Positions 47,853 through 56,808 are shown, numbered from the stretch's first letter. The stretch is 64,000 nucleotides of DNA from Stappia sediminis (GCF_009826895.1 NZ_WUMV01000007.1:1-64000); one strand, 5' to 3'. A program made the numbers and translations. Notes: generated from the sequence alone by a model not told the origin.

Positions 47853-48713
47853 ATGGCTTCACCCAGAATCGGACTTGCGCTTGGCGGCGGCGGCGCGCGC
47901 GGGCTTGCTCATGTCCCGGTTCTCGAAGCCTTCGACGATCTCGGCATAAAGCCGCACGCGATCGCGGGAACCTCGATCGGCGCACTAATCGGCGCTGCCT
48001 ACGCCGGCGGAATGTCGGGCGACGACATCAGGGACTACACCGAAAAAACGCTTAGCGACCGCAATGCGGCGCTTGCCCGGCTTTGGCAGCTGAGGCCGAA
48101 GCGCTTTGCCGATATTTTCGGCGCCGGCGGGGTAATGCAGTTCGACGCACTAAGGGTCCTGGAGGTGTTCGTCGGCGATGCGATCCCTCAGACTTTCGAG
48201 GAACTGAAGGTGCCGCTCGCGGTACTTGCCACCGACTTCTACGGCTGCCGTGAGGTCGATTTACGCAGCGGCCCGCTTCATTCCGCCGTTGCAGCGTCGA
48301 TTGCAATCCCCGCTCTCTTCAAGCCGGTTACCATTCAGGACCGCATCATGATCGACGGTGGCGTGGTCAATCCGCTCCCCTTCGACGCGCTGCCGCAAGC
48401 CTGCGATATCGTCGTCGCCGTGGATGTGGTCGGATCACCGGTTTCGCGGGGAAAGACGCCGCATCCAAGTGCCGGCGACTCGCTCTTCGGCGCCACCCAG
48501 ATCCTGATGCAGACGGTGGTGGCGGAGAAACTGAAGAGCCGCCGTCCGGACATCCTGGTGCGGCCGGATATCGAGGCTTTCCGGGTGCTGGACTTCCTGA
48601 AGGCCCGCAAAATCATGGATACCGCTCAGCCGATCCGCGAAACGGTGAAGACGCAGATCGAGAAATCCATCAAGGCAATCGAAAAATCCGCAGACGGAAA
48701 AAAGAAAGCCTGA
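47853..48713 (+). CDS. Patatin-like phospholipase
   Basis: A 286-residue lipid acyl hydrolase. The oxyanion loop is GGGGARGLAH, the nucleophile Ser is in GTSIG near residue 43, and the dyad Asp is in IDGGVVNPLPF near residue 168. No signal peptide is present, so it is cytoplasmic or membrane-surface. The C-terminal 40 residues are Lys-rich (EKSIKAIEKSADGKKK). It follows the DES-like desaturase by 17 bases, suggesting a shared lipid-remodelling role. Confidence 0.92.
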   Translation: MASPRIGLALGGGGARGLAHVPVLEAFDDLGIKPHAIAGTSIGALIGAAYAGGMSGDDIRDYTEKTLSDRNAALARLWQLRPKRFADIFGAGGVMQFDALRVLEVFVGDAIPQTFEELKVPLAVLATDFYGCREVDLRSGPLHSAVAASIAIPALFKPVTIQDRIMIDGGVVNPLPFDALPQACDIVVAVDVVGSPVSRGKTPHPSAGDSLFGATQILMQTVVAEKLKSRRPDILVRPDIEAFRVLDFLKARKIMDTAQPIRETVKTQIEKSIKAIEKSADGKKKA

Positions 48714-48795
48714 GAATTCCTTCAAGGCTTGCCTTGCCGCTTGAAGCTCCCGCTTCGGACACTACCCTCAATCGGGTCCAAGGGAGGGTCTCCGC

Positions 48796-49599
48796 ATGCT
48801 CCGTCTCCTAACGTCAACTATCCGGCACGCGATCGCGACGCTGTTCCTCGCGCCGCTTCTGGTTATCCCCGCTTCGGCCGTCTGCCAACTTGTGGCCGAT
48901 GCACCCCTGGACAGGCTGCCGGTGGTCAAGGCCGCACTTGCGCCGGACGAGGTCCGCATAACCTACCTCGGCCATTCGACCTTCGAGATCGAGACGCCGA
49001 AGGGCATCCGAATCGCGACGGACTACAGCGGTGCCTACAAGCCAGTGATGATTCCGCATGTGGTGACGATGAACGGCGCGCACGGGACGCATTTCACCTT
49101 CAATCCGGACTCCGAGATCGAGCACGTGCTTCTTGGATGGAATCCCGAAGGCGGGCCGATGGATCATGACAAGACGATCGAGGACGTGCGCATCCGCAAC
49201 ATCCAGACCAACACTCGCGGCTGGGACGGCGAGACGAATCTTTTGGGCAATTCGATCTTCGTTTTCGAGGTGGCGGACCTTTGCATCGCCCACCTCGGCC
49301 ACCTGCACCAGCGGCTGACGGAAAACGACCTGACCCGCCTCGGCCAGATCGACATCGTCTTCGTACCCGTCGACGGATCGGCGACGCTCTCCCACCAGAG
49401 CATGATCGAGGTGCTGAAATCTATCGGCCCGCGCATGGTGATCCCGATGCACGTCTTCCGCTACGGTTCGCTGCAGTCCTTCGCGGGCCGCATGGCGGAA
49501 TCGGGCTACATCGTCAACATGTCCGACAACCCGACCTATATCGCAAGCCGGGCCGGCCTGCCGGCGGCACCGACGTTCCTGGTGCTGCCGGGCAATTGA
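48796..49599 (+). CDS. Exported MBL-fold metallohydrolase (UlaG-like)
   Basis: A 267-residue protein with an N-terminal signal peptide (LFLAPLLVIPASAVC). The domain starts TYLGHSTFEIETPKGIRIATDY and contains AHLGHLHQRL and PMHVFRYGS. The usual THxHxDH motif is replaced by NGAHGTHF, so its metal site is atypical and activity is uncertain; some exported UlaG-like proteins share this. Function unknown. It converges with the ABM-domain gene 12 bases away. Confidence 0.78.
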   Translation: MLRLLTSTIRHAIATLFLAPLLVIPASAVCQLVADAPLDRLPVVKAALAPDEVRITYLGHSTFEIETPKGIRIATDYSGAYKPVMIPHVVTMNGAHGTHFTFNPDSEIEHVLLGWNPEGGPMDHDKTIEDVRIRNIQTNTRGWDGETNLLGNSIFVFEVADLCIAHLGHLHQRLTENDLTRLGQIDIVFVPVDGSATLSHQSMIEVLKSIGPRMVIPMHVFRYGSLQSFAGRMAESGYIVNMSDNPTYIASRAGLPAAPTFLVLPGN

Positions 49600-49611
49600 C
49601 CCGCCGCGGCG

Positions 49612-49956
49612 TCAGCCGTGAACCTCGAGGCTGTCGGCAGGCGTCGCCTCGCGCTCCTCAAGCCCGTAGTCGCGCAGGATACTTGCGACACGCAGCCGGT
49701 AATCGGAAAAGATCTTGTTGCGGCCCATGGCTTGCGCCTTGCGGTGCTCCATGGTGTTGCGCCACGCCTTGACCGCCTCCTCATCGCGCCAGACCGACAG
49801 CGACAGGATCTTGCCCGGCGTCATCAGACTTTCGAAACGCTCGATCGAAATGAACCCGTCAATCTTCTGGAGGATCGGTTTCAGGTCGGCGGCAATATCG
49901 AAATATTCCGCCCGATGCTCGGGCTTCGGCACGACTTCGAATATCACGGCGATCAT
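49612..49956 (-). CDS. Antibiotic biosynthesis monooxygenase (ABM) domain protein
   Basis: A 114-residue ferredoxin-like ABM protein (MIAVIFEVVPKPEHRAEYFD, GFISIERFES, SLSVWRDEEAVKAWRN). Family members include small heme-degrading or quinone-modifying enzymes, but many have no known substrate. It is a single minus-strand gene, with a 154-base gap to the divergent arsR gene. Confidence 0.85.
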   Translation of the reverse strand: MIAVIFEVVPKPEHRAEYFDIAADLKPILQKIDGFISIERFESLMTPGKILSLSVWRDEEAVKAWRNTMEHRKAQAMGRNKIFSDYRLRVASILRDYGLEEREATPADSLEVHG

Positions 49957-50052
49957 GGGGCGACCTTTCTATCGATGCGTTTCGGTGATTTAGAGAGCGA
50001 CAATATCCCTGCCATGGGGCAATTACATTCACGTTCGCTCGAATGACATTAT

Positions 50053-50076
50053 TCCAATATTTTTCGAAATACCGTT
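50053..50076. promoter_or_regulatory. Candidate ArsR operator upstream of arsR
   Basis: The segment CCAATATTTTTCGAAATACCG (50054-50074) shares the core ATATT-YYTCGA-AATA-YCG with the palindrome before the permease gene (50556-50579). It ends 34 bases before the arsR start. The dyad here is imperfect (5 of 9 bases). Confidence 0.55.
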
Positions 50077-50110
50077 GAATCTACCTTTCAAATGAGTTAT
50101 TTCATGCGTC

Positions 50111-50425
50111 ATGACACTTGACGATGCAGCAGCGCGGCTTGAAGCCCTCGGCAATCCGACACGGTTGAACATCTACCGCACGCTCGTGCGCGCGGGCGAA
50201 GGCGGCCTGTCCGTCTCGGCCCTGCGCGAGCGTGTGGGCGGCGCACTTTCCACGCTGTCGCATCATCTGCAAAAACTCGTCCTCGTGGGCCTCGTCATTC
50301 AGGAACGGCAGGGCACAACGCTGATCTGCAGGGCAAACTACGATCAGATGCACGGCCTTGTGGACTATCTGACCAAGGAATGCTGCGCGGACGAAACGGA
50401 CGCCCGCCAGGGCGATGCCGCCTGA
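50111..50425 (+). CDS. ArsR-family (metalloid-responsive) transcriptional regulator
   Basis: A 104-residue winged-helix repressor (LGNPTRLNIYRTLV, STLSHHLQKLVLVGLV). A vicinal cysteine pair C91-C92 (TKECCAD) near the C-terminus and C73 could bind trivalent arsenic or a related thiophilic ligand. The downstream permease gene and the shared operator motif support an arsR-arsP-type module. It probably represses itself and the permease until the ligand appears. Confidence 0.88.
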   Translation: MTLDDAAARLEALGNPTRLNIYRTLVRAGEGGLSVSALRERVGGALSTLSHHLQKLVLVGLVIQERQGTTLICRANYDQMHGLVDYLTKECCADETDARQGDAA

Positions 50426-50440
50426 TTTTTTTGAGCCTCA

Positions 50441-50550
50441 GCGTTTTCCGCGAAAGCGGCACCGCTTTCGCAACAGGAAATCGCTTCAGATTCAATAGGT
50501 GAAGCATATTCTCGTCGTCGAAACGGCGGCGTTTCGACGGAATATGCTCT
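50441..50550. repeat. RIME-like palindromic mosaic between arsR and the permease gene
   Basis: Two palindromes lie in series. The first has 10-bp perfect arms GCGAAAGCGG / CCGCTTTCGC with only a 2-base centre (50450-50471). The second is a long stem: AGCATATTC (50503-50511) with GAATATGCT (50540-50548) and CGTCGAAACG (50516-50525) with CGTTTCGACG (50530-50539). Between them lies the TTCAATAGG/AATCGCTTC linker. The layout, with an AGAGCAT...ATTC...GAAGCG pattern on the minus strand, resembles the rhizobial RIME elements. Confidence 0.6.
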
Positions 50551-50555
50551 GAAAT

Positions 50556-50579
50556 TCCGATATTCCTCGAAATATCGGA
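50556..50579. promoter_or_regulatory. Palindromic operator before the ArsP-like permease gene
   Basis: Perfect 9-bp arms TCCGATATT (50556-50564) and AATATCGGA (50571-50579) flank CCTCGA. The centre matches the arsR-upstream site. It lies 19 bases before the permease start, where a repressor would block transcription. Confidence 0.7.
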
Positions 50580-50598
50580 GAATGGAGATGAACCGAGC

Positions 50599-51645
50599 AT
50601 GAGCGACCAAACGGCACTCACACCAAGTACGCCTCGTTTTCGCTTGCCGAAACCCGACGGGGCGCTGTTGATCGGCGGAAGCGCACTCTTAGCTTTGGGT
50701 ATTTTCGATCTTGCCCAGGTCATACCGACCATCGGCTTCACCATCGAGCAACTGATCGACATCGCGCCTTATCTGGCGGCATCGATCCTGATTGCCGCCT
50801 ATGCCGCGGCAACCGGAGCCGACAACCTGATCGCGCGCGCCTTTACCGGCAAGAACACGGCGATCATGGTGCTTGTGGCGGCACTTACCGGCGCATTGTC
50901 GCCCTTTTGCTCCTGTGGCGTCATTCCGCTGATCGCCGCCCTTCTTTCCATGGGCGTGCCGCTTGCCCCCGTGATGGCGTTCTGGCTTGCCTCGCCGATC
51001 ATGGATCCGACCATGTTCGTCTTGACGGCGGGAACGCTCGGCACCGGCTTCGCGATCGCAAAGACCACGGCTGCGATCAGTGTCGGCCTTCTGGGCGGAT
51101 ACGGAATTCTGCTTTTCCAGCGCGCCGGCGGTTTCGAAACCCCGTTGCGCGACGAAGTGGGCAACGGCGGCTGCTGTGCTTCGGGCGTGCGCTCGCGCAA
51201 GGATGTCGCATGGTCGTTCTGGACGGACGGCGGCAGGCGCAAGAAGTTCGCCGACAACGGGCTGAAGAACACCCTTTTCCTCGGCAAATGGCTGGCGCTC
51301 GCCTTCCTGCTGGAAAGCATCATGCTGACCTATGTGCCGGCGGATCTCGTTGCCCGGCTGCTTGGCGACGGCGGCCTGCTGACAATCGCGGCCGCAACCG
51401 TCGTCGGCATTCCCGCATATCTGAACGGCTACGCCGCCCTGCCGCTGGTCGGCGGGCTGATCGGCCAGGGCATGGCGCCGGGCACCGGCATGGCCTTCCT
51501 CGTCGCCGGCGGCGTTACGTCCGTCCCGGCGGCCATCGCCGTCTTCGCGCTTGCACGCCTGCCGGTGTTCTTCGCCTATATCGGCTTCGCGCTCGTCGGG
51601 GCTTTCAGCGCGGGCCTCATCTACCAGATGAGCCTTTCTTTCTGA
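50599..51645 (+). CDS. ArsP-like permease (DUF318 family)
   Basis: A 348-residue membrane protein with about ten helices. The CSCG motif (SPFCSCGVIPL, C104 and C106) is characteristic of the permease family that includes ArsP, exporters of trivalent organoarsenicals. A second pair, C192-C193 in NGGCCASG, is in a cytoplasmic loop. With the ArsR gene before it, export of an arsenical or similar soft-metal compound is the best guess, but other DUF318 permeases have unknown cargo. Confidence 0.85.
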   Translation: MSDQTALTPSTPRFRLPKPDGALLIGGSALLALGIFDLAQVIPTIGFTIEQLIDIAPYLAASILIAAYAAATGADNLIARAFTGKNTAIMVLVAALTGALSPFCSCGVIPLIAALLSMGVPLAPVMAFWLASPIMDPTMFVLTAGTLGTGFAIAKTTAAISVGLLGGYGILLFQRAGGFETPLRDEVGNGGCCASGVRSRKDVAWSFWTDGGRRKKFADNGLKNTLFLGKWLALAFLLESIMLTYVPADLVARLLGDGGLLTIAAATVVGIPAYLNGYAALPLVGGLIGQGMAPGTGMAFLVAGGVTSVPAAIAVFALARLPVFFAYIGFALVGAFSAGLIYQMSLSF

Positions 51646-51666
51646 TCCGGCTTTCCGGCCGGATCA
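51643..51666 (+). terminator. Hairpin at the permease stop codon
   Basis: A perfect 9-bp stem TGATCCGGC / GCCGGATCA with a 6-base loop contains the permease stop codon in its first arm. No T-run follows, so it is a weak terminator at best, possibly a transcript-stabilising 3' hairpin. Confidence 0.4.
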
Positions 51667-51732
51667 ATGGATCGAGCTTATCCCTGTCGCCAAATCCAAT
51701 TCCGATTTGAAGGGATATGCTTGATGGGTGCC

Positions 51733-52215
51733 TTAACCCTCAACTTGGCGTCGTTCCCTGAAGAAATCCTTCAGGAGCGACGCCGCTTTTCTTTCGCCGA
51801 TGCCCGAATAAACCTCCGGCGCATGATGGCAGGTGGAGCTTGCGAAGAAGCGCACGCCGTGTTCCACCGCCCCGCCCTTTGCATCGCCCGCACCGAAGTA
51901 GAGCCGCCTGATGCGGGCAAACGAAATCGCCGCGGCACACATCGGGCAAGGTTCAAGCGTCACGTAAAGATCGCACCCCGACAGGCGCTGCGAACCGAGC
52001 GCCGCACCGCCCGCGCGGATCACCTGCATTTCGGCGTGGGTCGTCGGATCGTCAAGCTCGAGCGTGCGGTTCCCGTCCGCGGCGATCACCTCGCCGTCCC
52101 TTACCAGCACGGCGCCTACCGGCACTTCGCCACGCGCCTGCGCCGCTTTCGCCTCATTGAGCGCAAGATCCATGAAGCCGGAGAGGTCCGGGCGGGGGTT
52201 CAAGAGTTTTGTCAT
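51733..52215 (-). CDS. tadA: tRNA-specific adenosine(34) deaminase
   Basis: A 160-residue zinc deaminase that converts A34 to inosine in tRNA-Arg. The zinc and catalytic residues are THAEMQ (H and E) and EPCPMCAAAI (two C). RGEVPVGAVLVRDGEV precedes them. The frame extends to 52308, but the ATG at 52215 (MTKLLNPRPDLSGFM) or the next Met (MDLALNEAK) are the plausible starts. It is a single minus-strand gene. Confidence 0.93.
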   Translation of the reverse strand: MTKLLNPRPDLSGFMDLALNEAKAAQARGEVPVGAVLVRDGEVIAADGNRTLELDDPTTHAEMQVIRAGGAALGSQRLSGCDLYVTLEPCPMCAAAISFARIRRLYFGAGDAKGGAVEHGVRFFASSTCHHAPEVYSGIGERKAASLLKDFFRERRQVEG

Positions 52216-52649
52216 CGCGCGCGAAGATAGCACGGCGATCCGTTCGTGCGGCAATGGCTTTGTTTCACGGAAACGGAGCGGCTGCTTTTTCAAACGGCCC
52301 TTGGTCACAGGCTCTGCCGTGAGGCACTACCCGTGGGTCGCCGGGTCTGGGCCCGGCGATGACGGAGGGGAGGCCGTATGCCCCCACTGATCATGCAAGC
52401 AAGATGCTTTCGGGTCGTCATGCGCGGGCTTGACCCGCGCACCCATGCAGTGCTTGCGCAAATTTTCAGTGGCGAATGGATCACTGCGTCTTCGCCTGGC
52501 GACGACAGAGGAACGGTTATGGAATCCCCACAACCTCGTTCCCGCCTCTGAAACCCCTCCCTTTCCGCATGGCTGAATTGCGCGGAATAAGCGATGGCCG
52601 CGCAAATCTCGCGTTCCGTTTCGCCCCGCGCTCTGCTATGACGCGCGCC
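52216..52649. repeat. Cluster of REP-like palindromes between tadA and the pseudouridine synthase gene
   Basis: No gene is supported. Two related palindromes in opposite orientation are present: CGCCGGG ... CCCGGCG (52339-52358) followed by ATGACGG, and GTCATGCGCGGG ... CCCGCGCACCCATG (52417-52446). A degraded third copy follows (ATGGATCACTG ... GACGACAG, 52476-52508). The GTCAT-GC-stem-CCATG pattern matches the short intergenic repeats common in rhizobial genomes. The promoter of the downstream gene must lie nearby, but was not recognised. Confidence 0.65.
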
Positions 52650-54224
52650 ATGACAGACAAGAGAAAACCAGACAGGCCAGCGCCGCGAGGCAAGCCGGCC
52701 CGCCGCCCGCATTCCGGCCACTCCGGAAAGCCGCGCAACAAGCAGAATCCGCGCCCTGAACCCAAGCCGTCGCTTGCGCCGGAGAAGACCTCGACGTTCG
52801 AGGGCGAACGCATCGCCAAGGTGATGGCGCGCGTCGGGCTGTGCTCGCGCCGCGAGGCCGAGGACTGGATCAAGGAAGGGCGGGTTTCCGTCAACGGAAC
52901 CGTTCTGGCGACGCCGGCAACGACGGTGACCAAACGCGACAAGGTTCTGGTGGACGGTGAGCCGCTGCCCGGCCGCGAGCGCACGCGCCTTTGGCTCTTC
53001 CACAAGCCGCGCGGCGTGGTGACGACGACGCACGACCCGGAAGGGCGCGAAACCGTGTTCGACAGGCTGCCCGACGACCTGCCGCGCGTGATGGCGGTCG
53101 GCCGGCTCGACATCAACACCGAAGGCCTGCTTCTCTTCACCAACGACGGCGGGCTTGCCCGCGTCCTGGAACTGCCGGCGACCGGATGGCTGCGCCGCTA
53201 CCGCGTGCGCGCCTACGGCAAGATCAACCAGGAGCAGCTCGACGCCCTTGCCGACGGTATTGCCATCGATGGCGTTCTTTACGGCGCGATCGAAGCGGTG
53301 CTGGAACGCGTGCAGGGCGACAACGTGTGGCTTTCGATCGGCCTGCGCGAAGGCAAGAACCGCGAGATCAAGAAGGTGCTGGAGCACCTCGGCCTCTCCG
53401 TGAACAGGCTTATCCGCGTTTCCTTCGGCCCGTTCCACCTGATGGATCTTGCCGAAGGCGAGGTCCGCGAGATACGCGGCCGCGTGCTTCGCGACCAGCT
53501 CGGCCCCCGGCTTGCGGATGAATCGGGCGCGGATTTCGACGCGCCGATCCTGAACCAGCCGGAGCAGAAAACCGAGACGCAAGGCCGCAAGGGCAAGCCG
53601 GACCAGAAACGCGGCGACAAGAAGGGCAAGTCGTCCGGCGGATGGATGAGCGCCAAGGAAGGCCGCAGCGCCGTTTCATCGCGCGGCCGGAAAGACCGGG
53701 ACGAACGCCACAACCGGGACCGGAATGACCGGGACAGGAACAACCGCGACCGGAACGAGCGGGACAGGAACGAACGAGGCCGGCAGAACCGTGACCGCCC
53801 GGACCGCGAACGCTCCGGCACCGACCGTCCGCATCGTGAACGCCCAAATCGCGATCGCCCAAACCGCGGCGGGCCGGACCGCGAAAGGCGCTTCGAGCGG
53901 GGCGAAAGACGCGAGGGAGGCGAAAACCGGGAGGCAGGCGAAGCGAGACCGAAGCGTCCGCGCGCGGCCGCGACCGCCGAACGGCCGAGGAAAATCTCGC
54001 CACGAAGCCGCTTCCGCTTCACCAAGGACCCGGTGGAGAAACCGCGCCCCAAGCGCGACGAGGCCCCGCGCCCGCAGCGCCGCATCTGGGGCGAGGAAGG
54101 CGAAATCCTGCCCGACAAGAACCAGGAGAAACGCAACGAAGGCGCAAAGCGCCCCGGCTTCAAGCGTGATGAGGGCGGCAGGGGCAAGGGGCCGCATCGT
54201 CCAAACCGCGGCCCACGCAAATGA
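52650..54224 (+). CDS. RluB/RsuA-family pseudouridine synthase with long charged tail
   Basis: A 524-residue rRNA pseudouridine synthase. It has an S4 RNA-binding domain (ERIAKVMARVGLCSRREAEDWI), then the catalytic domain with the Asp in VGRLDINTEGLLLFTNDGG and ending near VREIRGRVLR (residue 285). The last about 220 residues are low-complexity, rich in R, D, N, E and G (RDRNDRDRNNRDRNERDRNE-type repeats), and probably a disordered RNA-binding tail; such tails occur in alphaproteobacterial RluB. ATGs at 52638 and 52650 are both possible. Its stop overlaps the rsmD start. Confidence 0.9.
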   Translation: MTDKRKPDRPAPRGKPARRPHSGHSGKPRNKQNPRPEPKPSLAPEKTSTFEGERIAKVMARVGLCSRREAEDWIKEGRVSVNGTVLATPATTVTKRDKVLVDGEPLPGRERTRLWLFHKPRGVVTTTHDPEGRETVFDRLPDDLPRVMAVGRLDINTEGLLLFTNDGGLARVLELPATGWLRRYRVRAYGKINQEQLDALADGIAIDGVLYGAIEAVLERVQGDNVWLSIGLREGKNREIKKVLEHLGLSVNRLIRVSFGPFHLMDLAEGEVREIRGRVLRDQLGPRLADESGADFDAPILNQPEQKTETQGRKGKPDQKRGDKKGKSSGGWMSAKEGRSAVSSRGRKDRDERHNRDRNDRDRNNRDRNERDRNERGRQNRDRPDRERSGTDRPHRERPNRDRPNRGGPDRERRFERGERREGGENREAGEARPKRPRAAATAERPRKISPRSRFRFTKDPVEKPRPKRDEAPRPQRRIWGEEGEILPDKNQEKRNEGAKRPGFKRDEGGRGKGPHRPNRGPRK

Positions 54225-54781
54225 GGATCGTTTCAGGCCGCTTCAAGGGGGCTGCCATCGCCGCCCCAAAGGGGCAGGCGACGCGGCCCACCAGCGACCG
54301 GCTGCGCGAGACGATCTTCAACATCCTGGCCCATGGCCTCGATGAAGCGGACCCTGTCGGGGATGCGCGCGTACTCGACCTTTTCGCAGGCTCGGGCGCA
54401 CTCGGCTTCGAGGCATTGAGCCGGGGCGCGAAATCCTGCCTGTTCGTGGAAGAAGCTGTGGAGCCGCGCGGCGTCATCCGCCGCAACATGGAGGCGATGG
54501 GCCTCAACGGCGTTTCGAAAATATTTCGCCGCGATGCGACGAAACTCGGTGCCGCAGGCACGATCGAGCCGTTCGATCTCGTCTTCGCCGATCCGCCCTA
54601 CCGAAAGGCCCTGGGCGAAAAGGCTCTTGCTTCGGCCCGCGACGGCGGTTGGTTGAAGCCCGGCGCAATCTGCGTTCTGGAAGAAGACGCGAAGGCGGAT
54701 ATCGACATGCCGGCCGGCTTTCGCGAGATCGACCGGCGCACCGTCGGCGACAGCCAGGTCGTGTTTTTCAAGGCAGAGTAA
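54221..54781 (+). CDS. rsmD: 16S rRNA (guanine(966)-N(2))-methyltransferase
   Basis: A 186-residue methyltransferase that modifies G966 of 16S rRNA. The SAM motif is VLDLFAGSGALGFEAL near residue 50 and the catalytic DPPY is in VFADPPYRKALG near residue 125. The ATG overlaps the pseudouridine synthase stop (ATGA), pairing two rRNA-modifying enzymes. It converges with mutL three bases away. Confidence 0.95.
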   Translation: MRIVSGRFKGAAIAAPKGQATRPTSDRLRETIFNILAHGLDEADPVGDARVLDLFAGSGALGFEALSRGAKSCLFVEEAVEPRGVIRRNMEAMGLNGVSKIFRRDATKLGAAGTIEPFDLVFADPPYRKALGEKALASARDGGWLKPGAICVLEEDAKADIDMPAGFREIDRRTVGDSQVVFFKAE

Positions 54782-54784
54782 GGC

Positions 54785-56647
54785 TCATTTCCGCCCGAAC
54801 AGACGCTCGATATCGCCGAGCTTGAGTTCGATCCACGTCGGGCGGCCATGGTTGCACTGGCCCGACAGGGGCGTTGCCTCCATCTCGCGCAAAAGTGCGT
54901 TCATCTCCTCAGGCCGCATGCGGCGCCCGGCGCGCACCGACCCGTGGCAGGCCATGGTTGCGGCCACATGATCGAGCCGACCGCGCAAGCCGACCGCGCT
55001 GTCCCATTCGGCGATCTCGTCGACGAGATCGTGGATCAGCCCCCGGATGTCGAGATCGCCCAGAAGCGCCGGAGTTTCACGCACCGCAACGGCGCCCGGC
55101 CCGAACGCCTCCACGACGAGACCGACGGCTTCGAGATCCTCCGCCCGCTCGACAAGCCGCGCGGCATCATCCTCCGAAAGCTCCACCACCTCCGGGATCA
55201 GCAGGATCTGGCGGGCGACGCCCTTTTCCGCAAGCGCCGCCTTGAGCCGCTCATAGACGAGACGCTCATGGGCGGCGTGCTGATCGACGATAACGATGCC
55301 GCTTTCCGTCTGGGCGATAATGTAGGTTTCATGCACCTGGGCGCGGGCGGCACCGAGCGGCAGGTCCTGCGTCTCCTCAGGCACGCCTGCGTCGTTCGCC
55401 CGGGCGTCCGCAGAAGGGGCGGCGAACCCGCCGAAGCCGGACTGCGCTTCCTCGAAAGCGGGGGCGGCGAAGGCCGGGGCGGCGGCGTTCGCCTCGGCCC
55501 CACCCTCGAACGGGCGGAAAGACGAGGATTGCCAGTCGAAGGAGGCCGCCTGCGCGGGGCGCTGCGGCGTGATGCCGGAAAACGCGGGCCTTCCTTGCGC
55601 GGAACGCGCGAGGATATCGACGGCGGCAGTGGCATTGCTGGTGGATGAGCGGTGGCCGGCATCGACCAGCGCCTTCTTGATCGCGCCGACGACGAGGCCG
55701 CGCACGAGCTGGCCGTCGCGAAAGCGCACATCCGCCTTGGTGGGATGCACGTTGACGTCGACCAGCTTCGGCTCGATATCGACGAAAAGCACGACGACGG
55801 GATGCCTGTCGCGGGCAAGCACATCCGCATAGGCCCCGCGAAGCGCCGACAGCAGCATCTTGTCGCGCACGGGCCGGCCGTTGACGAAGAAGAACTGCGA
55901 GAGCGAATTCGCCCGGTGATAGGTCGGAAGCCCTGCAAGCCCTTCCAGCCGCACGCCCTCGCGCTCCGCCGTGATGCGCATGGCGTTTTCAACGAAATCC
56001 CTTCCCAGCACCTGGGCGATGCGCGCTTCCTGCGCACCCTCGCCGCGCGCGGCCGCATAATCAGCCGTCTGGCGCTCCGGCCCCGCCATCTGGAAGCGGA
56101 TTTCGGGATGGGCGAGCGCAAGCCGCTTGACGACTTCGGTAATCGCCGCCGTCTCCGCCCGGTCGGACTTCAGGAACTTCAAGCGCGCCGGCGTGGAGAA
56201 GAAAAGATCGCGGATCTCGACCCGCGTGCCCTTCGTCTGCGCGGCAGGCGCGGGGCCGGACTTCGCGCCGCCTTCGACCGTGACCTGCCAGCCGTGCTCG
56301 TCGCCAGCATGGCGGGTCTGGATGGAAAGACGCGAAACCGCTCCGATCGACGGCAGCGCCTCGCCGCGAAAGCCAAGCGTGCGGATGTCGAACAGATCGT
56401 CCTCCGCAAGCTTCGACGTGCAGTGACGCTCGACCGCAAGCGAAAGATCTTGCGCGCCCATGCCTTCGCCATCATCCGTGACGCGAATGAGCGACTTGCC
56501 GCCGGCCGCCGTCACGACCTCGATGCGGGAAGCGCCCGCGTCGATGGCGTTTTCGACCAGCTCCTTGACCGCGCTTGCCGGGCGCTCGATAACTTCGCCC
56601 GCGGCGATGCGGTTGACCGCGCCTTCGCTCAATTGGCGGATTTTCAT
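54785..56647 (-). CDS. mutL: DNA mismatch repair protein MutL
   Basis: A 620-residue mismatch-repair ATPase. N-terminal GHKL motifs are [16 protein letters not shown] and [16 protein letters not shown]; the transducer domain follows. A 100-residue Ala/Pro-rich linker (about residues 335-435) precedes the C-terminal dimer domain, which contains [12 protein letters not shown], the metal motif of endonuclease-competent MutL. So it probably nicks DNA itself, as in species without MutH. It converges with rsmD. Confidence 0.96.
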   Translation of the reverse strand: MKIRQLSEGAVNRIAAGEVIERPASAVKELVENAIDAGASRIEVVTAAGGKSLIRVTDDGEGMGAQDLSLAVERHCTSKLAEDDLFDIRTLGFRGEALPSIGAVSRLSIQTRHAGDEHGWQVTVEGGAKSGPAPAAQTKGTRVEIRDLFFSTPARLKFLKSDRAETAAITEVVKRLALAHPEIRFQMAGPERQTADYAAARGEGAQEARIAQVLGRDFVENAMRITAEREGVRLEGLAGLPTYHRANSLSQFFFVNGRPVRDKMLLSALRGAYADVLARDRHPVVVLFVDIEPKLVDVNVHPTKADVRFRDGQLVRGLVVGAIKKALVDAGHRSSTSNATAAVDILARSAQGRPAFSGITPQRPAQAASFDWQSSSFRPFEGGAEANAAAPAFAAPAFEEAQSGFGGFAAPSADARANDAGVPEETQDLPLGAARAQVHETYIIAQTESGIVIVDQHAAHERLVYERLKAALAEKGVARQILLIPEVVELSEDDAARLVERAEDLEAVGLVVEAFGPGAVAVRETPALLGDLDIRGLIHDLVDEIAEWDSAVGLRGRLDHVAATMACHGSVRAGRRMRPEEMNALLREMEATPLSGQCNHGRPTWIELKLGDIERLFGRK

Positions 56648-56808
56648 GGCACTGTCACCGTTTTCAGAACGAGGGATCCTCTGTCACCTGCACCACCTGC
56701 GAATTCCCTTTGCGGAGGCTATCGGATATGGTCCGCCGCGATACGCGAATCTCCCGCGAAACCGCCATACCTTATCAGACAATTTCCGCCCGAAAGAGAC
56801 CCTGACCG

